64,000 nt of DNA from Oscillatoriaceae cyanobacterium Prado104 (GTDB lineage: Bacteria; Cyanobacteriota; Cyanobacteriia; Cyanobacteriales; Microcoleaceae). The notes under the pieces are model-generated. The model made no database searches, was not told the DNA's origin, and saw nothing but the letters and a program-made list of their open reading frames with translations. A program made the position numbers and the translations under genes. Below are positions 1-8,581 of this stretch, in pieces (the stretch's first letter is position 1; each line of letters begins with the position of its first letter). The DNA is taken from NCBI GenBank assembly GCA_025454405.1, contig JALOON010000027.1, forward strand, positions 26,801 to 90,800, given 5' to 3'.

Positions 1-2134
1 ACAGTTCGACTAAACGGCGATAGCGATCTTCACTTTCGACTAGAGATAATATCAAGTCCGAGCGCTCTTTTTCTACTTCTTGGCGTTCGATTTCCATTTG
101 ATGAGCAGCTAAGAATTTTCCGATGCTTTGAGCCATTAATTCAATTATTTCTAGTTCTTGCGCTTCAAAAAATTTTCCCCTCGGTTCTGGCGAACAAAAA
201 CTCAAAGTTCCGTAAACTTTTTCGTTAACAAATATCGGAGAGCCTATGTAAGATTCCAGTTCAAACATTTTATAAGCTCGATGTTCGCGCATTCCAGCTA
301 ATTCTGCGACATGAGCGCAAGCTATGGTTTTTTTCGATTGGATGACTGCTTCGCAGTAAGTATCGCTGATATTTAATTCTAACCCTTTTACAAAAAATTT
401 TGTTTCAGCTTTGACCGATCGCACTTTAAAACATCTATCTTCAACTTGAGCGACAACTCCAATCGCCACTCCAAACATCAAACAGCCGGCTGTCAGATAA
501 TCGTCAACAAGTTCTTCAAAATTTTGATAGTGATAAGTTGTAATTCGGTGCAGGTGTTTGAGATTGGCGCTAAAAGTTTCTAAAGCTTGAGACTTTAACA
601 ATAACTCTTCTTCAGCACGCTGGCGGTCGGTAATATCCGTTTGCACGCCAATAAAGTGAGTTAAATGCCTGCGCGAGTTGTAAACCGGAGCGATCGAAAG
701 TTCGTTCCAAAAAAGCGAGCCGTCTTTCCGAAAGTTCTGCAAGATAACTTGAGAACTCCTGCCTTGTTCGATAGCATTTCGCAGCTCTTCGACAGCCTCC
801 TGACTGGTGTTTGGTCCTTCCAAGAAACGGCAATTTTTACCGATTAATTCATCTCTGCTATAACCCGTAATTCGCTCAAAACTGGGATTGATATAAATCA
901 TCGGATTGTCAGCAACGGTGGCATCTGTAATCACAATGCCGTTGCTGCTGCTTTCGATCGCCCGTTCCATCATTTGCAGGCGTTCCGAATATCCGATCCG
1001 TTCGATCGCCGTAGCTAACAAATTGGCAATCGCCTCTAAAAAATAAACGTCATCTTGATTGAAGGCCCGCTCTCGGCTCGAGTGCACCCCCAAAATCCCC
1101 CAAACAGCAGATTGAGAAGCATTCGGCGTTTCTGCTGGCCCCCAATTGCTTTTTCCCTGCCTTCTATTGCCGGGAATGATGACAGTAGCACCGCTGATTG
1201 CCCTGTGGTTGTGCAGCAGTGGCGAATCGCTAAACCGCGTTTCCACTCGCAAATCCCGGACCACCGTCGGTTCGCCCGCCAACAGCGTATAGCCCGCCTG
1301 AGAGCGAGCAGAAGCAGTAACCGTAGCCCTGCCGACCAGTCCGGGGGTCCATCCGACACCCGATCGCAGCAAAAAAGCGTGACCCGAGGGCAAAAGTTCC
1401 AACAACTGGCAGTAATCGACATCCAGCGTTTTCGCAATTAACACCGCAGCTTTGTCCATCAGCACCGACAAATCGGTTTCCGCTAGAGCCTCCTGTCCCA
1501 AATAGGCGACAGCAGCTTGCTGGCGGGCCCGCAGCCCGATGGATTCCAGCATTTCTCGCTCTAAAGCAGCGGCTCGCTTGCGTTCGGTAATGTCGCAGAA
1601 CACCGACAGCACAGATTTTTCCGAATCCAAAGTCAAGTAACGCATCGATACAGTAGCCCAAAACTCCGTACCGTCAGCCTTTTTGAGGCGAACTTCTGCC
1701 TCGCGGACATATCCGTTGCGGGCGAGTACCTCCAGCAGTTGCCGGCGGTCTGCCGGATTGCTGTACAGCGTTTCGGCGTTTTGGCGGTCGATGAACTCGG
1801 ATGCTGTCACTCCGAAAGCCAAATCACATAAATCGTTGCAGTAAAGAATGGTACCGGTTGCCAAACTGCTGACAATCAGCGGTACCGGCATCGAGTCGGC
1901 GAAAGCCAAAAATAATTCTTTGGTTTCTTCAAGTGCTTCGCGCATTTCTGGCTTGAAGCCACACCCCTGACAGGGTTCGGGGATGAAATTTTCAAGTTTT
2001 CTATCGATCCATTGCAGCAGTCTATTTTGCACAGAACCGGACTCCTCTAATTCCGCAGCAGAGAACTGTGAATTTTTGATAAATGGGAATTTTAGATGCA
2101 GGGGACGATCGGTGTTTATATTCCCCCACCACAT
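1..2134 (-). CDS. PAS-GAF-LOV-GAF multi-domain sensor protein, C-terminus outside window
   Basis: Open minus-strand frame running off the left edge (711 codons seen). Order: N-terminal stretch (1-63), PAS (about 64-185), GAF (about 200-370), PAS of LOV type (about 385-500), second GAF (about 510-690), then the start of another PAS. The LOV domain carries the flavin-cysteine motif GKNCRFLEG (Cys about residue 435, codon at 830-832), the flavin-contacting FWNELSIAPV and the GVQTDIT strand with the photocycle Gln. By family knowledge such a domain forms a blue-light flavin-cysteinyl adduct. The output domain (kinase or GGDEF/EAL) is beyond the edge and unknown. Start uncertain: ATG at 2134 is the first in frame with only a weak ribosome site; ATG at 1945 would begin at the first PAS. 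Confidence 0.8.
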   Translation of the reverse strand, partial: MWWGNINTDRPLHLKFPFIKNSQFSAAELEESGSVQNRLLQWIDRKLENFIPEPCQGCGFKPEMREALEETKELFLAFADSMPVPLIVSSLATGTILYCNDLCDLAFGVTASEFIDRQNAETLYSNPADRRQLLEVLARNGYVREAEVRLKKADGTEFWATVSMRYLTLDSEKSVLSVFCDITERKRAAALEREMLESIGLRARQQAAVAYLGQEALAETDLSVLMDKAAVLIAKTLDVDYCQLLELLPSGHAFLLRSGVGWTPGLVGRATVTASARSQAGYTLLAGEPTVVRDLRVETRFSDSPLLHNHRAISGATVIIPGNRRQGKSNWGPAETPNASQSAVWGILGVHSSRERAFNQDDVYFLEAIANLLATAIERIGYSERLQMMERAIESSSNGIVITDATVADNPMIYINPSFERITGYSRDELIGKNCRFLEGPNTSQEAVEELRNAIEQGRSSQVILQNFRKDGSLFWNELSIAPVYNSRRHLTHFIGVQTDITDRQRAEEELLLKSQALETFSANLKHLHRITTYHYQNFEELVDDYLTAGCLMFGVAIGVVAQVEDRCFKVRSVKAETKFFVKGLELNISDTYCEAVIQSKKTIACAHVAELAGMREHRAYKMFELESYIGSPIFVNEKVYGTLSFCSPEPRGKFFEAQELEIIELMAQSIGKFLAAHQMEIERQEVEKERSDLILSLVESEDRYRRLVEL

Positions 2135-2379
2135 CAATCTTAACTGCAAGAATGTAACAGAATGCCCTCGAACCGGTCGGCTCAGGTTGCTTGTCGCTAC
2201 AGCAAACATCCGTCGCTGGTATGAAATTAATTGTTTCTCAAGAGAGCAGGAGTCAGGAGTTAGGAGTCAGGAGTGGGATGCTTAACCATTAACAGTTGCA
2301 ATCGTCAATTTGCTAACAGGCAGGCGCGATCGCGATACGTTAAGTTTTCATAAAGACCGGGCTTTTAAGAAATAAATGC

Positions 2380-2405
2380 AATGCCTCGATCCGGATCGAG
2401 GCATT
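2380..2405. promoter_or_regulatory. 26-bp perfect palindrome upstream of the aminotransferase gene
   Basis: AATGCCTCGATCC (2380-2392) is followed directly by its exact reverse complement (2393-2405), then TTAC. It lies 59 bases before the chosen start of the aminotransferase, in the divergent spacer (2135-2464) between it and the LOV sensor. It could be an operator, a transcript hairpin or a mobile palindromic repeat. The rest of the spacer holds only short GAGTCAGGAGT-type repeats near 2250. Confidence 0.5.
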
Positions 2406-2464
2406 TTACACAATCCGTCGTAAAATCTGTGCTGATAATGGTTGCAATTTGTGGTGTGAAGTGC

Positions 2465-3616
2465 GTGAATAATGTCCCCCCTCTTGACTTAACCCTCCAA
2501 TACGAGCAGATAGGCGATGAAATAGCTGTTGCGGTACAACAGGTACTTGCCTCCGGCGCTTACATCGGCGGCCGGGCAGTAAAGGCTTTTGAACGGGAAT
2601 TTGCTGACTATACGGGCGTTTCGGAGTGCGTTGGCTGCAACTCGGGCACGGATGCGCTGATTTTAGCTTTGCGGGCGCTCGATATTGGTCTGGGCGATGA
2701 AGTGATTACTACTCCGTTTACGTTTTTTGCTTCGGCTGAGGTGATTAGCGCGGTGGGCGCGACTCCGGTATTTGTAGATATTGATGCTGCGACGTTTAAT
2801 ATGGATGTCGATCGACTCGAAGCAGCAATTACTGATAAAACTAAGGCAATTATGCCCGTGCACATCTTCGGGCAACCAGTGGACATGACTCGCTTGATGG
2901 CTGTTGCGGACAAACACAATTTAGCTGTCATCGAAGATTGCGCCCAGGCTGTCGGTGCCGAGTGGGAATCTCGCAAAGTCGGCAGCATCGGCCATGTCGG
3001 CTGTTTCAGTTTTTATCCGACGAAAAATTTAGGAGCCTGCGGGGACGGCGGGGCGGCGACGACAAATGACCCCAAACTCGCAGCTACGATGCGAATGCTG
3101 AAAGAACACGGACAGTCTTCTCGGTATTTTTACGAAGAAATCGGTTGCAACAGCCGTTTGGATGCCCTGCAAGCAGCGATTCTCAGCATAAAATTGCGGT
3201 ATCTCGACAGTTGGAACGCCCAGCGGCGGGAGAAAGCAGCAATTTACAACGAGTTTCTGTCACGAGTGCCGGGAGTGGCAATACCTCAAGAATTGCCGGG
3301 GGCAAAAGGAGTTTGGAATCAGTACACGATCCGGCTGACAAATTCAGAAGGCGCGTTGCATTCCTCTGGGGAGTTTCGAGATGCGGTACGGGCTAAGTTG
3401 CAAGAATCCGGCATCGGTTCGATGGTTTACTATCCGTTACCTTTGCACCTGCAACCTGTTTACAAATCTTTAGGTTATCGGGCGGGTCAATTGCCGGCAG
3501 CAGAGTCAGTTTGCCGCGAAGTCCTGTCTTTGCCGATGTTTCCGGAACTGTCGGGGGATCGGCAAGAAAGGGCGATCTACGGGCTGAAAGATTGCTTGGC
3601 GCGATCGGTTAAGTAA
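2465..3616 (+). CDS. DegT/DnrJ/EryC1/StrS-family PLP aminotransferase
   Basis: 383 residues, normal family length. These enzymes transfer an amino group to a keto-sugar nucleotide, usually for polysaccharide, O-antigen or glycoside synthesis. Visible marks: the N-terminal VPPLDLTLQY, the glycine-rich CVGCNSGTDAL, IEDCAQAVGA with the PLP-ring aspartate, and SFYPTKNLGACGDGG with the Schiff-base lysine (about residue 187). GTG at 2465 is chosen because it starts right before the conserved N-terminus; an ATG at 2438 is also in frame, while the longer frame from 2381 would begin inside a perfect palindrome and is unlikely. No sugar-nucleotide genes lie next to it, so the substrate cannot be given. 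Confidence 0.9.
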   Translation: MNNVPPLDLTLQYEQIGDEIAVAVQQVLASGAYIGGRAVKAFEREFADYTGVSECVGCNSGTDALILALRALDIGLGDEVITTPFTFFASAEVISAVGATPVFVDIDAATFNMDVDRLEAAITDKTKAIMPVHIFGQPVDMTRLMAVADKHNLAVIEDCAQAVGAEWESRKVGSIGHVGCFSFYPTKNLGACGDGGAATTNDPKLAATMRMLKEHGQSSRYFYEEIGCNSRLDALQAAILSIKLRYLDSWNAQRREKAAIYNEFLSRVPGVAIPQELPGAKGVWNQYTIRLTNSEGALHSSGEFRDAVRAKLQESGIGSMVYYPLPLHLQPVYKSLGYRAGQLPAAESVCREVLSLPMFPELSGDRQERAIYGLKDCLARSVK

Positions 3617-3735
3617 TTTGACTGACAGCTTGTACTTTTATGTACTATATTTAATGAAAAGAAACAAATTTAGATAGCTCATCGACCTCGATCGGGCGCG
3701 TTTTTCGATTGCAGAAAAAAGGGCGATCGGTCAAT

Positions 3736-3958
3736 GATGAAGGAGAAGGAAAAAGGGAGAGGGAGAGGGGGAGAGGGGGAGAGTGGGAGAGTGGAGAGTG
3801 GGAGAGTGGGAGAGTGGGAGAATTCCTAATTACCAATTCCCCATTCCTAATTACCAATTACCCATTACCAATTCCCCATTACCAATTCCCCATTACCAAT
3901 TACCCATTACCAATTCCCGATGCCCGATGCCCAATTCCCAATTCCCAATCCCCTATTT
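3736..3958. repeat. Low-complexity tandem repeats (GGGAGAG and ATTACCAATTCCC types)
   Basis: Purine-rich GGGAGAGTGGGAGAGTG runs (about 3736-3820) are followed by reiterated ATTACCAATTCCCC/ATTACCAATTACC units (about 3822-3958). They fill most of the gap (3617-3997) before the ABC1 kinase gene. The overlapping open frames encode only the repeat and are not genes. Confidence 0.85.
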
Positions 3959-3997
3959 TTTGTGTAAATTTTCATAAACCCAGAGGAAAAGAAACGA

Positions 3998-5674
3998 GTG
4001 CGTCAGTATCAATTTGCTCAAGCTAGACGCTACGATCCAAAAGCGATCGCTCAGTATTACCGCAACCGTCCTTGGAAAGCAATTTGGCGGGCCATCACGA
4101 TAGTTTGGTCCTTTGCAGGCTTCGTTCTGGGGATGCTGTGGGATAGTTGGCAGCACGAAGTAGCAGCACACCAACCGGAACGGGCCTCCCACCTGCGACA
4201 AATACTCACCAACTTGGGCCCAACATTCATTAAAGTCGGTCAAGCGCTCTCTACCAGACCTGACTTGATCCGCAAAGACTTTCTCGAAGAACTGATCAAA
4301 CTTCAGGATCAGTTGCCACCCTTTGACACCGATTTAGCCTTTGAGATTGTCGAAACCGAACTCGGCCGCCCGATTAGCGAAACCTACAGCCAAATTTCCC
4401 CAACTCCCGTTGCAGCAGCCAGTCTCGGTCAAGTATACCGAGCTCGCCTGATTACCGGAGAGGCAGTAGCAGTCAAAGTTCAGCGACCGAATTTGCTGCC
4501 TGTGTTGAGTCTCGACCTTTATTTAATGCGGTGGGCGGCTGGCTGGCTGGCTCCGCTGCTGCCGCTGAATCTCGGTCACGACCTCAGTTTAATCGTTGAT
4601 GAATTCGGTATCAAACTGTTCGAGGAAATCGATTATATTAACGAAGGTCGCAATGCCGAAAAATTTGCTACAAATTTTGCCGACGATCCGACAGTAAAAG
4701 TTCCCAGCATCTACTGGCGCTATACTACTAATTGCGTTCTCACTCTCGAATGGATTGACGGTATCAAACTAACAGATACCGCAAGCGTCAAAGCTGCTGG
4801 TTTGGATACCGATAGTTTGATTGAAATCGGAGTCCGCACCGGTTTGCGTCAGTTGTTGGAACACGGATTTTTTCACGCGGACCCGCATCCGGGAAATCTG
4901 TTTGCTTTAGCAGACGGCCGCATGGCTTACATCGATTTCGGGATGATGGATCAGATGGAAGAAACAACTAAAGAAACTTTGGTTGATTCGGTAGTTCATC
5001 TGATTAACAAAGATTATTTAGAGTTAGCGAAGGATTTCGTCAAACTCGGCTTTTTGACTCCAGAAACAGATATCATGCCGATCGTCCCGGCTTTGGAATC
5101 TGTACTCGGTGATATCGTCGGGGAGAATGTAGGAGATTTTAACTTCAAGACGATTACGGACCAGTTTTCGGAATTGATGTACGATTATCCTTTCCGAGTG
5201 CCGGCGAAATTTGCCCTAATTATTCGCTCTCTAGTAACCGAAGAAGGTTTAGCGCTGACGCTAAATCCTGAGTTCAAGATAGTGGAAGTAGCTTATCCTT
5301 ACGTAGCGCGGCGCTTGTTGAACGGAGAATCTCCCGCACTGCGGAGGCGATTGCTCGAGGTATTATTTAAAGATGGCAAATTCCAGTGGAATCGCTTGGA
5401 AAACATGATTGCGATTGCCAGGTCCGATCGAAATTTTGACTTGCTGCCAACCGCACAACTCGGCTTGCAATTCTTGCTTTCAGAAGAAGGGTCGTTTTTG
5501 CGCCGCCAAATAATGTTAGCTTTAATTGAGGGCGATCGAATTCACACCGAAGAAGTTCGCAGCCTGTGGAATTTAGTTAAAGAAGACCTGCAACCGAGCC
5601 GCTTGTTCAACGTTGCGCTAGGCGCTTTAGCAGAATTTTCAACAGAAGGAGCAGCGGCGCTAACTCGATTTTAG
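3998..5674 (+). CDS. ABC1/AarF/UbiB-family atypical kinase
   Basis: 558 residues, the usual length for cyanobacterial and plastid ABC1K proteins, which act in prenylquinone/tocopherol metabolism or membrane-lipid stress. Family signatures: the A-rich loop replacing the P-loop (AAASLGQVYRA), VAVKVQRP with the ATP-site lysine, the EEIDYINEGRN motif, the catalytic HADPHPGNLF and the metal-binding YIDFGMMD. The C-terminal half is the usual helical extension. The start is GTG at 3998, preceded by GAGGAAAAG at a good distance. It is the first gene after a repeat-filled spacer, and the small membrane protein gene at 5847 follows on the same strand. Exact substrate cannot be read from sequence. Confidence 0.92.
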   Translation: MRQYQFAQARRYDPKAIAQYYRNRPWKAIWRAITIVWSFAGFVLGMLWDSWQHEVAAHQPERASHLRQILTNLGPTFIKVGQALSTRPDLIRKDFLEELIKLQDQLPPFDTDLAFEIVETELGRPISETYSQISPTPVAAASLGQVYRARLITGEAVAVKVQRPNLLPVLSLDLYLMRWAAGWLAPLLPLNLGHDLSLIVDEFGIKLFEEIDYINEGRNAEKFATNFADDPTVKVPSIYWRYTTNCVLTLEWIDGIKLTDTASVKAAGLDTDSLIEIGVRTGLRQLLEHGFFHADPHPGNLFALADGRMAYIDFGMMDQMEETTKETLVDSVVHLINKDYLELAKDFVKLGFLTPETDIMPIVPALESVLGDIVGENVGDFNFKTITDQFSELMYDYPFRVPAKFALIIRSLVTEEGLALTLNPEFKIVEVAYPYVARRLLNGESPALRRRLLEVLFKDGKFQWNRLENMIAIARSDRNFDLLPTAQLGLQFLLSEEGSFLRRQIMLALIEGDRIHTEEVRSLWNLVKEDLQPSRLFNVALGALAEFSTEGAAALTRF

Positions 5675-5708
5675 TTAGAAGGAAGACTGGGAGAAGGGGA
5701 GAGGGGAA

Positions 5709-5825
5709 GTTATGAGTTTTAAGTTTTGAGTTTTGAATTAAAAACTGTCTTTAACTCAAAACTCACGCATTCACAACTCAAAAGTCCTTACCAACTATCA
5801 ACTATCAACTATCAACTATCAACTT
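5709..5825. repeat. Short tandem repeats GTTTTGA and CTATCAA
   Basis: GAGTTTTGAGTTTTGAATT (about 5711-5745) is followed by four ACTATCAACTATCAACT-type units (about 5790-5825). The same heptamer-like families recur in many spacers of this window (18337, 36907, 48413, 63903). Confidence 0.75.
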
Positions 5826-5846
5826 ACTCACACCAAGGAATTATTC

Positions 5847-6221
5847 GTGTACTATTTTCCCGAGCCTCCCTATTTTTTAATGACGGCTGGATTGCTAGCA
5901 GGTATGGCCTCCGGGTTAGCCTTTGAAGCAACACTCAAACAAGCCGTGCAACTGTGGTCAAAAAATCGATCGACTCGCACTTTAGCCACTCTGAGAGGTA
6001 TGCAATTGTCCCTGCCTTTCTTAGGAATGGCTGGCGGAATTTGCGTCTTTTTAGCTTCAGGAATGGAGATTTTTGGCTTTCCGAAATTGCTTTCTTACGA
6101 GATTGCTTTACCGCTGACTGTGCTCACCGGTTGGCTGGTGTGGCGTCAGTTGAGCAAGCTGTTAATCGAGTTAGAGCGCGGAGGTTCTCAAGCGCTGGAT
6201 TTGGATTCTTTTGAAAGCTAA
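5847..6221 (+). CDS. Small membrane protein, unknown function
   Basis: 124 residues; I do not recognise a named family. A hydrophobic segment near residues 8-25 (YFLMTAGLLAGMASGLAF), a second at about 52-75 and a third at about 80-98 suggest two or three membrane helices, ending in an acidic tail. The GTG start at 5847 keeps the whole first helix region; ATG at 5880 would shorten it. It follows the ABC1-kinase gene on the same strand after 170 bases of repeats, so cotranscription is possible but not shown. Confidence 0.6.
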   Translation: MYYFPEPPYFLMTAGLLAGMASGLAFEATLKQAVQLWSKNRSTRTLATLRGMQLSLPFLGMAGGICVFLASGMEIFGFPKLLSYEIALPLTVLTGWLVWRQLSKLLIELERGGSQALDLDSFES

Positions 6222-6346
6222 CCGCAGATTTTAGCAGATAAACATCCATCTGCGTCCTGCAACCGCAGATTGCAGCAGATAAACGCACATCGAGCTGCGT
6301 TTATCTTCGTTTATCCTTTAAAATCTGCAGTTGCAATATCTGCGGT
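6222..6346. repeat. ACCGCAGATT/GCAGATAAA inverted and direct repeats
   Basis: ACCGCAGATT occurs twice and its reverse complement AATCTGCGGT-like twice around ATCTGCGT; the converging genes on both sides end here, so the hairpins may terminate transcription (inference). Confidence 0.5.
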
Positions 6347-7360
6347 TTACTTATTCCGCAATTTAAATTTAATATTATCAATCTTTTGAATTACCCAATT
6401 ATTGAGATTTCTCCTCAAACGAACTAACAAATTAGGAGGTGTAAGTTTTGGTTTTTTTTCTGGCGATTTTAAATAGCGGTAGTGCAGAAATACTTCTCGA
6501 TAGGGAATCTCAACATCTTCACCAGCACACAATCGAGTAAACTTTGCAGCAGCAATGCTCATGTAGTGCAAGTAAGTCAGCCGCTTTCCTCGATCGAACA
6601 AAACAAAATCTATTATATCAAATTGAGATGACCAATGATTGCCCGTTACGCGATCGGGCTGGTGATAGGCAAAGTTGTAAAATGAGATGCCGCTGCGAGC
6701 AACTAAATAGTTAAATAAAGGTTGGTCTGTGCCCCGCAATGACAAGATTTCGGATTCACCAGATGTTAATTTTTCTAAAAGTTTGGTTGAGTTAGTGCGA
6801 TTTAAAATCCCTTTTTTTGAAGCAAACCAACCCGCACAAAAAATTTGAGCTGGCAATTCTTCAATCTTGAAAATTTGCGGCAGTTTGTCAGAAGATAGAT
6901 CGAAGACGTAATTGAGGTCTGATTTGTATTGAAAATCATTGGCTACCCAATCGAATTTATCTAATTTTTGATAGATGGAATCTAGAGAACCCATTAACAG
7001 AGTGTCGCAGTCAAAATATATAAATTTGTCAAAATGGCCCTCAAAACAACAAAATTTGCGGTGCATTCCCAAACAGTAAACTGGCTGGCAATTTTTGGCT
7101 TGCCAAACTTGTTGGGCTTTGCGGTGGGAGGTCCAAACTTGAGTTGCAAAGTTTTCCCAGAAATCGATCGAATCGGTATTTTCAAAAAGGGTGATATTAT
7201 GTAAGGGGGAAATGTACGATCGCACTTTTTCCATTCTACCATCGTAGGGAATGATGCAAACTGGAATATCTTTTGCGCCGTTAACTTCGAGACTGTTTAA
7301 TAAGGCGATTAGTTGCTCAAAAACAACATCGTTTGCCAGAATATAAATGCCGTGAATCAT
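6347..7360 (-). CDS. GT-A-type glycosyltransferase-like protein (Npun_R2821/R2823 family), paralog 3 of 3
   Basis: 337 residues. N-terminal IYILANDVVFEQLIALLNSLE is the diagnostic start of this cyanobacterial family; the YFDCDTLLMG segment (about residue 118) is a DxD-type metal/nucleotide-sugar site as in GT8-like GT-A folds, and a C-terminal FLHYRYLKSPEK motif is shared with its neighbours. Probable role: transfer of a sugar from a nucleotide-sugar to an unknown acceptor. It is the most downstream of three tandem minus-strand paralogs (6347, 7667, 8582) that differ enough to be old duplicates. No signal peptide is visible. Acceptor unknown. Confidence 0.75.
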   Translation of the reverse strand: MIHGIYILANDVVFEQLIALLNSLEVNGAKDIPVCIIPYDGRMEKVRSYISPLHNITLFENTDSIDFWENFATQVWTSHRKAQQVWQAKNCQPVYCLGMHRKFCCFEGHFDKFIYFDCDTLLMGSLDSIYQKLDKFDWVANDFQYKSDLNYVFDLSSDKLPQIFKIEELPAQIFCAGWFASKKGILNRTNSTKLLEKLTSGESEILSLRGTDQPLFNYLVARSGISFYNFAYHQPDRVTGNHWSSQFDIIDFVLFDRGKRLTYLHYMSIAAAKFTRLCAGEDVEIPYREVFLHYRYLKSPEKKPKLTPPNLLVRLRRNLNNWVIQKIDNIKFKLRNK

Positions 7361-7399
7361 TTAATTTCAGATTAAATAATTAAAAGATTGAAGTTGTTT

Positions 7400-7631
7400 G
7401 TAGGTTGGGTTGAACGAAGTGAAAACCCAACATAAGCTGATACTAGGTGTTAGGTTTCATTCTTCTCGCTTCTAGGTATTAGGTTTCATTCTTCTCGCTT
7501 CTAGGTATTAGGTTTCATTCTTCTCGCTTCTAGGTGTTAGGGTGTTAGGTTTCATTCTTCTCGCTCCTAGGTGTTAGGTTCCATTCTTCTCGCTCCTAAG
7601 GGTTGGGTTTCATTCTTCAACCCAACCTACG
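7400..7631. repeat. MITE-like element with 15-bp terminal inverted repeats and an internal 29-bp tandem array
   Basis: GTAGGTTGGGTTGAA (7400-7414) is matched by its exact reverse complement at about 7616-7630. Inside, about five copies of a 29-bp unit (core AGGTTTCATTCTTCTCGC) run from about 7446 to 7612. The same 15-bp ends bound a 92-bp element at 32438-32529. It fills most of the 306-base gap between two paralogous genes. Confidence 0.75.
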
Positions 7632-7666
7632 TATAGTGCTTTAGTTATTGCTAAAAACCAGATTAT

Positions 7667-8539
7667 TTATCCCCGCCAATAGCGAAATATTTTTTGCACT
7701 AAGTTTGATTTTTCCTCATTGAGATAGCGATAATGTTTCCACAGTTGCCAATACGGACTTCCCGATTTTATCGGTATCCCTGCCCAATGGAGATATTTTA
7801 ATCTTTTTCCTTTGTCATAAAGCACCCAATCTATCTCTTGAAAATGTTGGGAACCCGCCCAGCTTCCGGGTTCAGTTTCCGAATTTTTAACTAGATTGCA
7901 ACGCTGGGGAATGAGTTTGAGAACTAGATAATTTAGTATCGGTTGGTCGGTGACATTTTGAGTGAAGTCAAAATATTCTCGATGTTGCGCGCATTCTCGC
8001 AAAAATTCGGACATTTGCGATTCGGTAATCGTGCCTTTTCTCGAAGCCCAAAACCCGCTGTTGAATACATCTTGAAGTTCTGCCTCGGTGAAAATATTTT
8101 GTTCTTTGACAATAGGTGAAAATACATTTCGCAATTTTTCGCTGAGGTGGTGGTAGTCGCAGCAAAAAAAATCTACTTTTGATAGTTGGTCGAGGTTGGC
8201 TGCGATGTCTTCAAAGACTATAATATCGGTATCGATGTACAAAAATTCATCCAGCGGACCGAACCAAGTAACGAGTTTGCGCATTTTGTTAGGGAGGGCG
8301 AGAAAGTTGCGATCGAATATTTCCCCAATTTCTCTAGTAAACTGTCCGACAAACTCTAAATTCGGGAAAATTTTAACGTTGTGGCGGCTGCTGAGTGCGG
8401 CGGCTACTTGTTGGTAATTATCATCGAAAGGTATCAGAAAAATTGGTACTTGACTGTTGTACGATCGTATGCTGTTGAGCAGGGCGATCGCACTTTCAAT
8501 TACCTTATCATTCGCAACAATATAAATACCGCGATTCAT
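7667..8539 (-). CDS. GT-A-type glycosyltransferase-like protein (Npun_R2821/R2823 family), paralog 2 of 3
   Basis: 290 residues, the shortest of the three. It has the same N-terminus (RGIYIVANDKVIESAIALL), a DxD-like YIDTDIIVFED (about residue 98) and the terminal WKHYRYLNEE motif. It lacks the longer C-terminal tail of its neighbours. Upstream is a CTCTGCG-type repeat (8541-8580) also found at 38524 and 38642, separating it from paralog 1 by only 42 bases, so the first two genes may be cotranscribed. Function is inferred only from the fold-level motif. Confidence 0.72.
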   Translation of the reverse strand: MNRGIYIVANDKVIESAIALLNSIRSYNSQVPIFLIPFDDNYQQVAAALSSRHNVKIFPNLEFVGQFTREIGEIFDRNFLALPNKMRKLVTWFGPLDEFLYIDTDIIVFEDIAANLDQLSKVDFFCCDYHHLSEKLRNVFSPIVKEQNIFTEAELQDVFNSGFWASRKGTITESQMSEFLRECAQHREYFDFTQNVTDQPILNYLVLKLIPQRCNLVKNSETEPGSWAGSQHFQEIDWVLYDKGKRLKYLHWAGIPIKSGSPYWQLWKHYRYLNEEKSNLVQKIFRYWRG

Positions 8540-8581
8540 CTCTCTCTTTTCTCTCTCTGCGTTCTCTGCGTCCTCTGCGGT

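Noticed and set aside
2381..2464. Longer N-terminus for the aminotransferase from ATG 2381
   Set aside because: The ATG lies inside a perfect palindrome, and family similarity begins only after residue 28 of that frame.
3709..4026. Open frames through 3709-4026
   Set aside because: They encode low-complexity GGGAGAG and ATTACCAATTCCC arrays and overlap the true start region of the ABC1 kinase.
7446..7612. 29-bp direct repeats looking like a CRISPR array
   Set aside because: Repeats are directly adjacent without unique spacers and lie within a MITE-like inverted repeat; no cas genes are near.
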